From the NCBI RefSeq assembly GCF_022829465.1, contig NZ_JAKSXZ010000110.1:392982-456981 (forward strand): 64,000 bases of DNA, given 5' to 3'. The position numbers and the translations under genes are program-made. Below the pieces are notes generated by a model. That model was not told the DNA's origin and ran no database searches. It saw nothing but the letters and a program-made list of their open reading frames with translations. Source of the stretch: Methylobacterium sp. J-067. Its GTDB lineage: Bacteria > Pseudomonadota > Alphaproteobacteria > Rhizobiales > Beijerinckiaceae. Positions 20,416 to 29,000 of this stretch are shown here, in pieces; the stretch's first letter is position 1; every line of letters begins with the position of its first letter.

Positions 20416-20422
20416 GCGCGGG

Positions 20423-20980
20423 CTACGCCGCGTAGCGCGCGATCGTCACCGCCGTGTCGCCGTAGACCCGCCGTTCGAGTTCGGTGAAGCCCGGCGGCAG
20501 CGCCAACGTTTCCGAGGCGACCTCCTCCACCACGGCGAGGGCATCGTCGGTCAGCCAGCCTCCGGCAGCAGCGCTGGCCAGAGCCGCCGGGGCCAAGTCC
20601 TTGCCGTAGGGCGGATCGCAGAACAGCAGCGAGAATCGCCCCGCCGGCCCTGCAGGGCCGAGCTTCGTCGCATCGCGCCGGAACAGGCGGGTGATGCCCT
20701 CGGCCCCGAACGCCTCAATGTTCGCGCGGATCACGCTGCGCGCCTCGGTGCCCTCATCGACGAGGAGCGCGTAGGACGCCCCCCGCGACAGGGCCTCGAA
20801 CCCGAGGGCGCCCGTCCCGCTGAACAGGTCGAGCACCCGCGCGCCCTCCACGGCATCGTCGTAGCCATGCGTCAGCACGTTGAACAACGATTCGCGCAGG
20901 CGGTCGGAGGTCGGACGGATAGAGTCCGTCCGAGGGGTGGCAAGACGCCGCCCGCGCCACTGCCCGCCGACGATCCGCAT
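20423..20980 (-). CDS. rsmD: 16S rRNA (guanine-966-N2)-methyltransferase RsmD
   Basis: A 185-residue SAM-dependent methyltransferase. It begins MRIVGGQWRGRRL as the family does. The SAM-binding motif DLFSGTGALG is at residues 51-60 and the catalytic DPPYG at 122-126. It modifies 16S rRNA in the assembled 30S subunit. It lies 11 bases downstream of the pseudouridine synthase gene, a common alphaproteobacterial pairing. Confidence 0.95.
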   Translation of the reverse strand: MRIVGGQWRGRRLATPRTDSIRPTSDRLRESLFNVLTHGYDDAVEGARVLDLFSGTGALGFEALSRGASYALLVDEGTEARSVIRANIEAFGAEGITRLFRRDATKLGPAGPAGRFSLLFCDPPYGKDLAPAALASAAAGGWLTDDALAVVEEVASETLALPPGFTELERRVYGDTAVTIARYAA

Positions 20981-20991
20981 GGACGCCGGCC

Positions 20992-22893
20992 TTAGCGGGT
21001 GCCGCGCGGCGGACGTCCGCCGCCCTTCGACCCGCCGGGCTTGCCGCCGCCGGGACGGCTTCCGCCCGGCTTGAACCCGCCGGCCTTGAACCCGCCGCCG
21101 CCCGGCTTGCCACCGCGACCGGCCGCGCCACCCGGCTTGCCCCCGCCGGGACGGCCACCGCCGCCGAAGGACTTGCCCGCCGGGCGATCCCCGAACGACT
21201 TGCCGGCCGGGCGTTCCCCAAAGGACTTGCCCGCCGGACGATCCCCGAAGGATTTTGCCGGCCCGCCGGAGCGGCCCTTGAAGCCCTCGCCCTCGGGGCG
21301 CGGTGCGCGACGCTCGCCGCGCTGCCCGCCGCCCTCGTTGCGGTCGAAGGAGCGTCCGCGCGGCGGGGCTCCCCCCTCGCGGCGCGGGCCGTTGCCCCGG
21401 AAGCCCGAGTTCTCGCCCTCCTCGCGGGGACGCGACGCCCTCGGCGGACGGGCGCCCGTCGGCCGGTCCTGTACGCGCGGGGCGCGCTCGTCGCGACGTC
21501 CCTCGAAGCTGGCCCCGGCGGGAGGGGCCTTCGAGTAGCGGCGGCGGGGCTCCTCCCGCGCGGCGGGCTGGGCGGGGGTGGGCGACAGCCGCTCCACCAG
21601 CACCCGCCGGTCGCCGGACTTGATGGCGCCGACGCGCTCGCGGCCGCGCTCGGCCGCCTGCGCTTGATCGATACGCGGATCGGCGCCACGCCGGGGCGGA
21701 CGGCCGGGCTTGTAGGGCCCGTCATTCGGCGCTTCGTCCCGCCATACGGAGCGCTGCGGGTTAGGGCCGGAACCGCCGGTCGAAACCCGCTGCGGGGCGG
21801 GTCGTGCGGGCGCGCGGCGATCCTGGCGCTTGCCCTGGTCGGCGTCCGAGCGGGCGGGCTTGGCCGCGCCGCCGAAGGCCGCAATGGGCTCGCGCACCGG
21901 GCTCTCGAAATCGACGCCGGCCTGCTCCGACAGGGTCTTGCCGAGCTGATCCTTGAGGACGCGGGTGCGCACCTCCTCCACCAGCCCGACTTCGAGGTCG
22001 CCGAGCTGGAACGGCCCGAACGACATGCGGATGAGCCGGTTCACCTGCAGGCCGAGATGTTCGAGGATCCGCTTGACCTCGCGGTTCTTGCCCTCGCGCA
22101 GGCCGAGCGTCAGCCACAGATTGTCGCCCTGGACGCGGTCGAGGGTGGCTTCGATGGGCCCGTATTCCATGCCGTCGATGGTCACGCCCTTGGAGAGGCG
22201 GTCGAGTTGCGCCTGATCGGTGTCGCCGTGGGCGCGGACGCGGTAGCGGCGCAGCCAGCCCGTGTCGGGATGGGCGATGACCTTGGCGAGGCCGCCGTCA
22301 TTCGTCAGGAGCAGCAGCCCCTCGGTGTTGATGTCGAGGCGGCCGACGGCCACGACGCGGGGCAAATCCTCGGGCAGGACCTGGAACACGGTCTGCCGAC
22401 CCTCGGGGTCGCGGGCGGTGGTCACGAGGCCGCGCGGCTTGTGGAAGATCCACAGCCGGGTGCGCTCGCGGGCGGGCATGGGCTCGCCGTCCACTACGAT
22501 GCTGTCGTCGTCGGTGACGTTGAGGGCGGGCGAATCGATCACCGCGCCATTCACGCTCACGCGGCCGGCGAGAATCATCGCCTCCGCGTCGCGCCGGGAG
22601 GCGAGACCCGCCCGCGCGATGGCCTTCGCGATCCGCTCGCCCGCGAAGCCGTTCTCCGGCTCGTCCTCGGCAGCTGTCGTCTCGTCGGTGGGAGCAGCCG
22701 GCGCAGCGGCGCGGCGCTTCATCGTGGCATCGCCGGAGGGGGCGGAGCGGCTCTTGCCGCGCGGCGCCTTCTCCTCCGCGAGATCCTTGGCGCTGCCCGC
22801 ATCGGTGGACGGCTGCCAGGAAGCCTCGCGCTCTTTCGATTGCGCGTCGTCCCGGTCCTTGCCCGGGTTTTCGTCGTTTGGAATGTCGGTCAT
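20992..22893 (-). CDS. RluB-type 23S rRNA pseudouridine synthase with long repetitive tail
   Basis: A 633-residue protein. A charged N-terminal extension (about 1-85) is followed by an S4 RNA-binding domain (about 88-135, RIAKAIARAGLASRRDAEAM) and an RsuA/RluB-type catalytic domain with the active-site Asp in VGRLDINTEGLLLLTNDGG. From about residue 350 to the end it is disordered and rich in Arg, Gly, Pro and Lys, including a nine-residue repeat RPAGKSFGD/E and a Gly-Lys-Pro-rich end. The RluB core is about 250-300 residues, so more than half the protein is extra. The tail may bind RNA. The same order with rsmD and nearby tadA is common in this class. Confidence 0.92.
   Translation of the reverse strand: MTDIPNDENPGKDRDDAQSKEREASWQPSTDAGSAKDLAEEKAPRGKSRSAPSGDATMKRRAAAPAAPTDETTAAEDEPENGFAGERIAKAIARAGLASRRDAEAMILAGRVSVNGAVIDSPALNVTDDDSIVVDGEPMPARERTRLWIFHKPRGLVTTARDPEGRQTVFQVLPEDLPRVVAVGRLDINTEGLLLLTNDGGLAKVIAHPDTGWLRRYRVRAHGDTDQAQLDRLSKGVTIDGMEYGPIEATLDRVQGDNLWLTLGLREGKNREVKRILEHLGLQVNRLIRMSFGPFQLGDLEVGLVEEVRTRVLKDQLGKTLSEQAGVDFESPVREPIAAFGGAAKPARSDADQGKRQDRRAPARPAPQRVSTGGSGPNPQRSVWRDEAPNDGPYKPGRPPRRGADPRIDQAQAAERGRERVGAIKSGDRRVLVERLSPTPAQPAAREEPRRRYSKAPPAGASFEGRRDERAPRVQDRPTGARPPRASRPREEGENSGFRGNGPRREGGAPPRGRSFDRNEGGGQRGERRAPRPEGEGFKGRSGGPAKSFGDRPAGKSFGERPAGKSFGDRPAGKSFGGGGRPGGGKPGGAAGRGGKPGGGGFKAGGFKPGGSRPGGGKPGGSKGGGRPPRGTR
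21166..21261 (-). repeat. 27-bp tandem repeat in the pseudouridine synthase tail
   Basis: Three near-identical 27-base units (21166-21192, 21193-21219, 21220-21246) and a partial fourth encode the peptide repeat RPAGKSFGD/E. Copies differ at a few positions. The unit length keeps the reading frame, so copy number could vary without breaking the gene. Confidence 0.75.
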
Positions 22894-22994
22894 TGGCGGC
22901 CCATAGCAGAGCCGCCCCTCTCAGGCGAGACCGCCGGAGGCATCTGGCGGGCGAGGATACGCAATCGCCCGGCCGGATCGCTTATCTGAGTTTG

Positions 22995-23171
22995 TTACAG
23001 CCTGGGCGAACGCCCACGCATCACGCCGAACACGGCGGAGATCAGGAACAGGGCAATCGCGACGAAAAACACGAGCTTGGCTGCTTCGACGGCCGTGCCG
23101 GCGATGCCGCCGAAACCCAGGAGGGCTGCCACGAGGGCGACGACGAGAAAGGTTATGGCCCAGCCGATCAT
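22995..23171 (-). CDS. DUF1328/YtjA-family small membrane protein
   Basis: A 58-residue protein, [20 protein letters not shown] onward, with two hydrophobic segments (about 3-22 and 29-48). It ends in a basic RGRSPRL. The Gly-rich [18 protein letters not shown] middle is the DUF1328 signature. The ATG at 23171 follows a GGAG site. Such proteins are stress-associated in many Proteobacteria, often next to CsbD genes, as here. Confidence 0.85.
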   Translation of the reverse strand: MIGWAITFLVVALVAALLGFGGIAGTAVEAAKLVFFVAIALFLISAVFGVMRGRSPRL

Positions 23172-23286
23172 GGGAAACTCCTACGCCGTGGGGCAGTGCA
23201 ATACCCTCACGGTACCGCATCTATCGAAGACAATACGGCCCGGCAGCGGACGCTTCAATGAAACCACGCGCCGGGCCGCCGATGGA

Positions 23287-23478
23287 TCAGAGCTTGTCGG
23301 TGGCCGACTTGACGGTATCCTTGGCGTCGCCGACCGTGCTCTGGGTCTTGCCCTTGAGCTCCTGGGCGGCGCCGTCTGTCTTCATCTTGTCGTTGTTGGT
23401 GGCGTCGCCGATGCCCTGCTTGGCCTTGCCAACCAGCTCGTTGGCCGCGCCCTTGATCTTGTCAGTGGTGCTGCTCAT
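23287..23478 (-). CDS. CsbD-family stress protein
   Basis: A 63-residue hydrophilic protein with the CsbD pattern: [20 protein letters not shown], then [16 protein letters not shown], and a terminal [15 protein letters not shown] helix. The ATG at 23478 is preceded by GGAG. CsbD-like genes are among the strongest targets of the alphaproteobacterial general stress response, and a matching promoter lies 49-74 bases upstream. The exact biochemical role is unknown. Confidence 0.93.
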   Translation of the reverse strand: MSSTTDKIKGAANELVGKAKQGIGDATNNDKMKTDGAAQELKGKTQSTVGDAKDTVKSATDKL

Positions 23479-23526
23479 GGCGTCACTCCATTCTGTCTTG
23501 TTACGGCATAGCCGCGTCGGACCAGT

Positions 23527-23552
23527 AACGGGCATGCATCCAGGAATGTTCC
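23527..23552 (-). promoter_or_regulatory. sigma-EcfG (general stress) promoter for the CsbD gene
   Basis: Read on the minus strand the sequence is GGAAC, 17 bases, then CGTT, which matches the GGAAC-N16/18-CGTT consensus of PhyR/sigma-EcfG promoters. Its -10 element ends 49 bases before the CsbD start codon. The target gene is a known class of regulon member, which strengthens the call. Confidence 0.75.
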
Positions 23553-23594
23553 GCTTGTTAACATCTTCGATGATCACGAAGATCGGAGCGCCGT

Positions 23595-24053
23595 GTGTCG
23601 CTCAGTGATGGAACGGCGCCGTTCGATCTGGCTTTCGCGGCCGCCCGCCGAGCGGCGGAGGAGGGGGAGGTGCCGGTCGGCGCGGCCGTCGTGAAGGACG
23701 GGCGGGTGGTCGCCGTGGCGCACAATCGGCCGAAGGCTTTGCGCGACCCCACGGCCCATGCGGAGATCCTGGCGATCCGCGCGGCCTGCCTCGCGCTCGA
23801 TGACGAGCGCCTGTCGGGCTGCGATCTCTACGTGACGCTGGAACCCTGCCCGATGTGCGCGGGCGCGATCTCCTTCGCCCGGATCCGCCGCCTGTATTAC
23901 GGCGCCCTCGATCCGAAGGGGGGCGGGGTGGAGCACGGGCCGCGTGTGTTCAACCAGCCGACCTGCCACCACGCGCCGGAGGTCTATGGTGGCTTCCGCG
24001 AGGGCGAGGCCGCCACGATGCTGCGCGACTTCTTCGCCGCGCGGCGCGATTAG
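23595..24053 (+). CDS. tadA: tRNA-specific adenosine deaminase
   Basis: A zinc deaminase of 152 residues that converts the wobble adenosine of tRNA-Arg(ACG) to inosine. The zinc site is intact: H55 and E57 in HAE, and C85 and C88 in EPCPMCAG. The C-terminal [18 protein letters not shown] matches TadA rather than cytidine deaminases. The start is GTG at 23595; an upstream GTG overlaps it out of frame. The stop overlaps the beta-barrel gene on the other strand by four bases. Confidence 0.95.
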   Translation: MSLSDGTAPFDLAFAAARRAAEEGEVPVGAAVVKDGRVVAVAHNRPKALRDPTAHAEILAIRAACLALDDERLSGCDLYVTLEPCPMCAGAISFARIRRLYYGALDPKGGGVEHGPRVFNQPTCHHAPEVYGGFREGEAATMLRDFFAARRD

Positions 24054-25903
24054 GGGTTCACCCGCATCCCGATCAGGAACGTGTTGTCCCGGAAGCTGGA
24101 GAAGGCCGAGGTGCTGTCGATATGCTGGTAGATATACGTGCCGCGCAGGGTCAGCCAGCGGTTGAAGCGGTAATCGAGCCGCGCGGTGGCCGAAAAGCCG
24201 TTATCGCGGATGGGGCTGTTCTTGTACTCGTTGTGCAGGATCGAGCCGCCGAGCACGACGGACAGGTTGCGCAGCAGATCGTGCTGCACCTCCAAGGTGG
24301 CGACCTCGGTGAGCACGCCCGCCGAGCCGGGGATGGTCGTCTCGGTGACGCCCGTCGCCGCGTTGAAGCGTACGGTGGTGAGCGGCGTCGCGGTCCAGAC
24401 CAGCGTCGCGTTGACGAGGGGGGCGTCGATGTCCCGGAGGGTGCGGTCGGCGTAGCTGCGGTGCTGAATGCCGGCCGAGACCTCACCGGTCACCTGACGG
24501 GCGAGGCCGAGGGAGGCGCCCACGAGCACGCCGACGCCATCCGAATCGCGCTGGACACCCGAGGAGTCGATGCGCTGATCGTAAACGCGGGTATCGCCGA
24601 TCACGTCTACGAAGGGCGAGAGGTCGGGGTTGATCTCATAGGCGGTGCGCAGGCGCAGGCTGTACTGGTTGAGGTTGCGGTCCGCCTGCCGGATCGTGCC
24701 GCCGTTGGTCAGGCGGACATCCTCGAACTCGGAGCGGTCCACGAGGCCGCTCAGCGTCACCGAGAGGCGGTTGAAGGTTTGCGTCGCGCCGAGTGTCGCG
24801 CCGTACAGGGCAATGAGGGGGCGGCTGACGGCCGAGGCCGCCTGAAGGTTCGGCGTCGTCGTCCGCTGGGTGTCGATGAGGAAACGGCCCTGGGCATCGA
24901 TCCGCAGGTCGCGGTTGGCATCGACACGCAGGTTCACGATGCCGTCCGCCGCCGGGCGGCTCGCCATCTCGTTCTGTGGCGTTTCGAGGTAGGCGCCGCG
25001 CAGCGAGCCATCCAGCGAGCTGGACGACCAATCGCTGCGGAAATCCACCGTGCCCTCGGTGCGCAGGGCGGCCGAGCCCTTCGCGAACTGGCGGGTGGTC
25101 TGGTCCGGGTTCGAATCGTAGCCGATGCTCTGGGTGAAGGTCGGCAACACCGTGAAGGTGCCGATCCGGTAGCCGACCTGCGCGTAGGCGGGATCGGCGG
25201 CAGCGATCGGCCGCGACAGGTCGGTGCCGAGGATGAAGCCCGGCGTCAGCAGACCGAGCGCCGGGTTGGTGGCCAGCAGCGGCAGACGCGAGCCCGTGCT
25301 CGTGTAGGGCAGGGGCACGCCGACCACGGCCTCCTGCACCACGGGCGTCAGCCGGGGCGATTGCACCGAGGTCTGGGTGCTTTCCCGAATGGTCCCGCGG
25401 ATGGCCGAGCCGTTGCGGCGGGACGGCGCCGCGCGGAACCGCAGGGTCGGAGAGAGTCCGCGATTGAAGACCGCCGTCGACTTGCCGCCCGTGCGTTCCC
25501 CGCTCGTCGTCACGCGGTCGTCGAGGCGGAAGGTGTTCGGGTCCTGGAAGCCCTGGCTCGTCGCGTTCGATTGGGACGCGCCCGCGCCGGATTCGCCGCC
25601 GAGTCCCGGCGTCGCCGGGGCGGTGCGGCCATCGCTGTTCGGGTTGTCGGGCAGGCGTCTGCGCAGCTGCGGCAGGCCGTTGGCGCCGGCATCGAGCCCG
25701 GAACCGGGATTGTCCGGCGCGCCCTGCACCGGGCTGATGGCGTCGAAGCGGGGCGGGGCTTGCGCGGTGGCGACGGTGGAAAGCCCGACGAAGCCGAGGG
25801 CCAGAGCAGCGCCGGCGACCGGCACGAAGACGGCTCGCGTCGTCACGGCATCGCTGTCGGTCTTCCAGCCCCGCACTCGCCGCCCCCGTCCCGCAAAACG
25901 CAA
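24050..25903 (-). CDS. outer-membrane beta-barrel protein (BBP2 type)
   Basis: A 617-residue exported protein. A basic start, a hydrophobic signal (about residues 22-47, ending ATAQA) and then a Pro/Asn-rich linker with RLPDNPNSDGRTAPATP precede a long region of alternating amphipathic strands ending in the aromatic-poor but typical [11 protein letters not shown]. The pattern fits the putative beta-barrel porin 2 family (PF10082-like), often encoded near exopolysaccharide export genes. No such genes are adjacent here. The role may be polymer export or a general porin. Confidence 0.8.
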   Translation of the reverse strand: MRFAGRGRRVRGWKTDSDAVTTRAVFVPVAGAALALGFVGLSTVATAQAPPRFDAISPVQGAPDNPGSGLDAGANGLPQLRRRLPDNPNSDGRTAPATPGLGGESGAGASQSNATSQGFQDPNTFRLDDRVTTSGERTGGKSTAVFNRGLSPTLRFRAAPSRRNGSAIRGTIRESTQTSVQSPRLTPVVQEAVVGVPLPYTSTGSRLPLLATNPALGLLTPGFILGTDLSRPIAAADPAYAQVGYRIGTFTVLPTFTQSIGYDSNPDQTTRQFAKGSAALRTEGTVDFRSDWSSSSLDGSLRGAYLETPQNEMASRPAADGIVNLRVDANRDLRIDAQGRFLIDTQRTTTPNLQAASAVSRPLIALYGATLGATQTFNRLSVTLSGLVDRSEFEDVRLTNGGTIRQADRNLNQYSLRLRTAYEINPDLSPFVDVIGDTRVYDQRIDSSGVQRDSDGVGVLVGASLGLARQVTGEVSAGIQHRSYADRTLRDIDAPLVNATLVWTATPLTTVRFNAATGVTETTIPGSAGVLTEVATLEVQHDLLRNLSVVLGGSILHNEYKNSPIRDNGFSATARLDYRFNRWLTLRGTYIYQHIDSTSAFSSFRDNTFLIGMRVNP

Positions 25904-26091
25904 CTGAAAATCGGCCGATAGCCGAAATGACAGCGTCGATTGCTGCCGACCATCATGGTTAATTGGTCGTAGCAGGGTACGGTTAATGGCCAGTCAACGG
26001 CGCTAAGCCCCCGAGATCGTTCGGAGGCAATCCATCCATTGCTAACGCGGATGCCGAGAGCTTTCCCGACACGGCAATGCTGCGTTTGCCG

Positions 26092-29000
26092 TCAATTGGC
26101 CCGCGCCAGATCCGCGAGCAGGCTCGCGGCGACGGTCGCCTTCGACACCGTCAGGTCCGAGGCGGCGATGCCTTCCACCGCGTCGCGGATGCGGGCGAGC
26201 GCCGGCCCCCGCGCCTTCACCCAGGCGGCCACCGCCTCCGGGCCGGCGCCGATATCCGCCACGACCTCGGCCGTCAATCGGCGGTGGGCCGAGGCGATGC
26301 CGGCGACCGCCCGTTCCAGGGCGATGCGGTCGAACGTGTCCGACACGGGCGCCGTCCGCGCGGCGGCGGCCAGGGCGTCGAGGCCGAATTCGCGCTCCAG
26401 GACGAAGTGGGTCGAGGCGATCTCCTCCACCGGCCGCCCGCTCATCTCGGCGACGCGGACGATGTCCGGCGCAGAGACCAGCGCCCGCAGGCCGGCGAGG
26501 CGGCGGGCGCGGGGCTGCGCCATGCCGCGCTCGGTGAGTTCGGCCTCCCGGGCCTCGACTTCGGCACGGGCGTCCTCGCCGAGCACCTGCGGCAGTGCCG
26601 CCTCCACCGCCGCGACGCCGTCCCGGTAGCGGGCGACGATGGGCGAGAGGCCGCCCGACAGATCGAGGTTGCGGATGAACCAGACGATGCGGTTCGCCAG
26701 GACCTCCTGCACCTCGGCGTAGAGACCGAGTTGCGCCTGCCCCCCGATCCGGTTGCCGAGCCCGTCGATGGCGAGGTTCAGTTCCATCAGCCCGAAGGCG
26801 TCGCGCGTCGCCGCGTAGGCCTTGGCGATGGTGGCGGCATCCGCCCCCGTGCCGTCCACGAGACGCGTCACCAGCGAGGGGCCACCCCGGTTGACGATGA
26901 TGTTGGCGAGCGCCGTCGCAATGATCTCCCGGCGCAGGCGGTGGCCCTTGATCGCGTCGGGGAAGCGCTCGCGCAGCTCCTTCGGGAAGTAACGCTGCAA
27001 CTCGCGGTCGAAATACGGGTCGTTCGGCACGGCGCTCGCGAGGATCGCGTCGTGCAGGGACAGCTTCGCGTAGGCGAGAAGCACCGCGTATTCCGGCCGG
27101 GTCAGGCCCTCGCCCCGGCGCATCCGCTCGGTGAGGGTGGCATCGTCGGGCAGGTATTCCACCGACCGGTCGAGCCGGTTCTCGGCTTCCAGCGCCTGCA
27201 TCGTCCGCATGGCGAAGCCGGTCTCGCCGAGCCCGCCGCGTTGGGCGAGGGACAGACTTATCGTTTGCAACTCGTTGTTGCGCAGGACGAGGTGCCCGAC
27301 CTCCTCGGTCATGGCGGCGAGGAGGTCGTTGCGCGCGTCGTAGGTCAGGCGTCCGTCGCGTTCGGGGCCCATCAGGGCGATCTTGATGTTCACCTCCACG
27401 TCGGAGGTGTTCACGCCGGCCGAGTTGTCGATGGCGTCGGTGTTCAGGCGCACGCCGGAGCGGGCCGCCTCGATGCGCCCGCGCTGGGTCAGGCCGAGAT
27501 TGGCGCCCTCGCCGATCACCTTGGCGCGGAGTTCCGGGGCGGCGATGCGGATCGCATCGTTCGCCCGGTCGCCGGCATCCTCGTCGGTCTCGGTGGTGGC
27601 GCGGATGTATGTGCCGATGCCGCCGAACCAGAGCAGGTCGGCCGGCGCCTTCAGGATCGCCTGCATCAGTTCGGCAGGCGTCGCCTCGGCGCGGTCGAAG
27701 GCAAGGGCGGCGCGCACCTCCTGCGACAGGGAAATGGTTTTCAGGCTGCGGGGGAAGACGCCACCGCCGGCCGAGATCAGCGACTTGTCGTAATCGGCCC
27801 AGGAAGAGCGGCCGAGGGCGAACAGCCGCTCGCGCTCCGCGAAGCTCGTCGCGGCGTCGGGGTTCGGGTCGAGGAAGATGTCGCGGTGGTCGAAGGCCGC
27901 CACGAGGCGGATCGTCTTCGAGAGCAGCATCCCGTTGCCGAACACATCGCCCGACATGTCGCCGACGCCGACCACCGTGAACGGGTCGGACTGGGTATCC
28001 ACGTCCATCTCGCGGAAGTGGCGCTTCACCGCTTCCCAGGCGCCCCGCGCCGTGATGCCCATGCCCTTGTGGTCGTAGCCCTGGCTGCCGCCGGAGGCGA
28101 AGGCATCGCCGAGCCAATGGCCCTTCTCGATGGAGATGGCGTTGGCGATGTCCGAGAAGGTCGCCGTGCCCTTGTCCGCCGCGACGACGAGATAGGCGTC
28201 GTCGGGGTCCTGCCGCACGGTGTTCGGCGGTGGGACGATCTCGCCGTCCACGATGTTGTCGGTGAGTTCGAGGAGCGTGCGGATGAAGATCCGGTAGCTC
28301 TCGGTGCCCTCCGCCATCCAGGCGGCGCGGTCGGAGGCCGGCGGCAGGCGCTTCGGGAAGAAGCCGCCCTTGGCGCCCACCGGCACGATCACCGCGTTCT
28401 TCACCTGCTGCGCCTTCACGAGGCCCAGGATCTCGGTGCGGAAATCCTCCGGCCGGTCGGACCAGCGCAGACCGCCGCGCGCGACGTAGCCGAAGCGTAG
28501 GTGCACGCCCTCGACGCGGGGCGAATAGACGAAGATCTCGAAGAGCGGCCGGGGCAGGGGCATCCCCGAGACCTTGGCGCAGGCGAACTTGAAGCTGATC
28601 GTGCCGCGCGGGGCGCCGGCCTCGTCCACCTGGAAGAAGTTCGTGCGGATCGCCGCCTCGATCAGGTTCACGAACCGCCGCAGGATGCGGTCGTCGTCAA
28701 GGCTCGTGACCTCAGCGAGCGCCCCCTCGATCCGCGCGCGGATGTCCGCCTGCGCCGCGTCGCGGTCACCCTCGGCCGCCGGGTCGAAGCGGGCGTGGAA
28801 CAGGGCGACGAGATCGCGGGTGATACCCGCGTGCCGGGCGAGCGTCCCGGCGATGTAATCCTGCCCATAGCGGATGCGCAGCTGGCGCAGGTAGCGGCCG
28901 AAGGCGCGCAACAGCGCGGCCTCGCGCCAGGGGAGGGCGGCTTCGAGGACGAGGCGGTTGTAGCCGTCCGATTCCGCGAGATCGTCGGCGATGGCGAGCA

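Noticed and set aside
26077..28500. Long open frame (over 800 codons) on the strand opposite the glutamate dehydrogenase
   Set aside because: It is a shadow of the GC-rich coding strand: no domain, no sensible composition, and it is fully covered by a well-supported enzyme. The same applies to 17245-19770 (minus) and 29515-30993 (plus).
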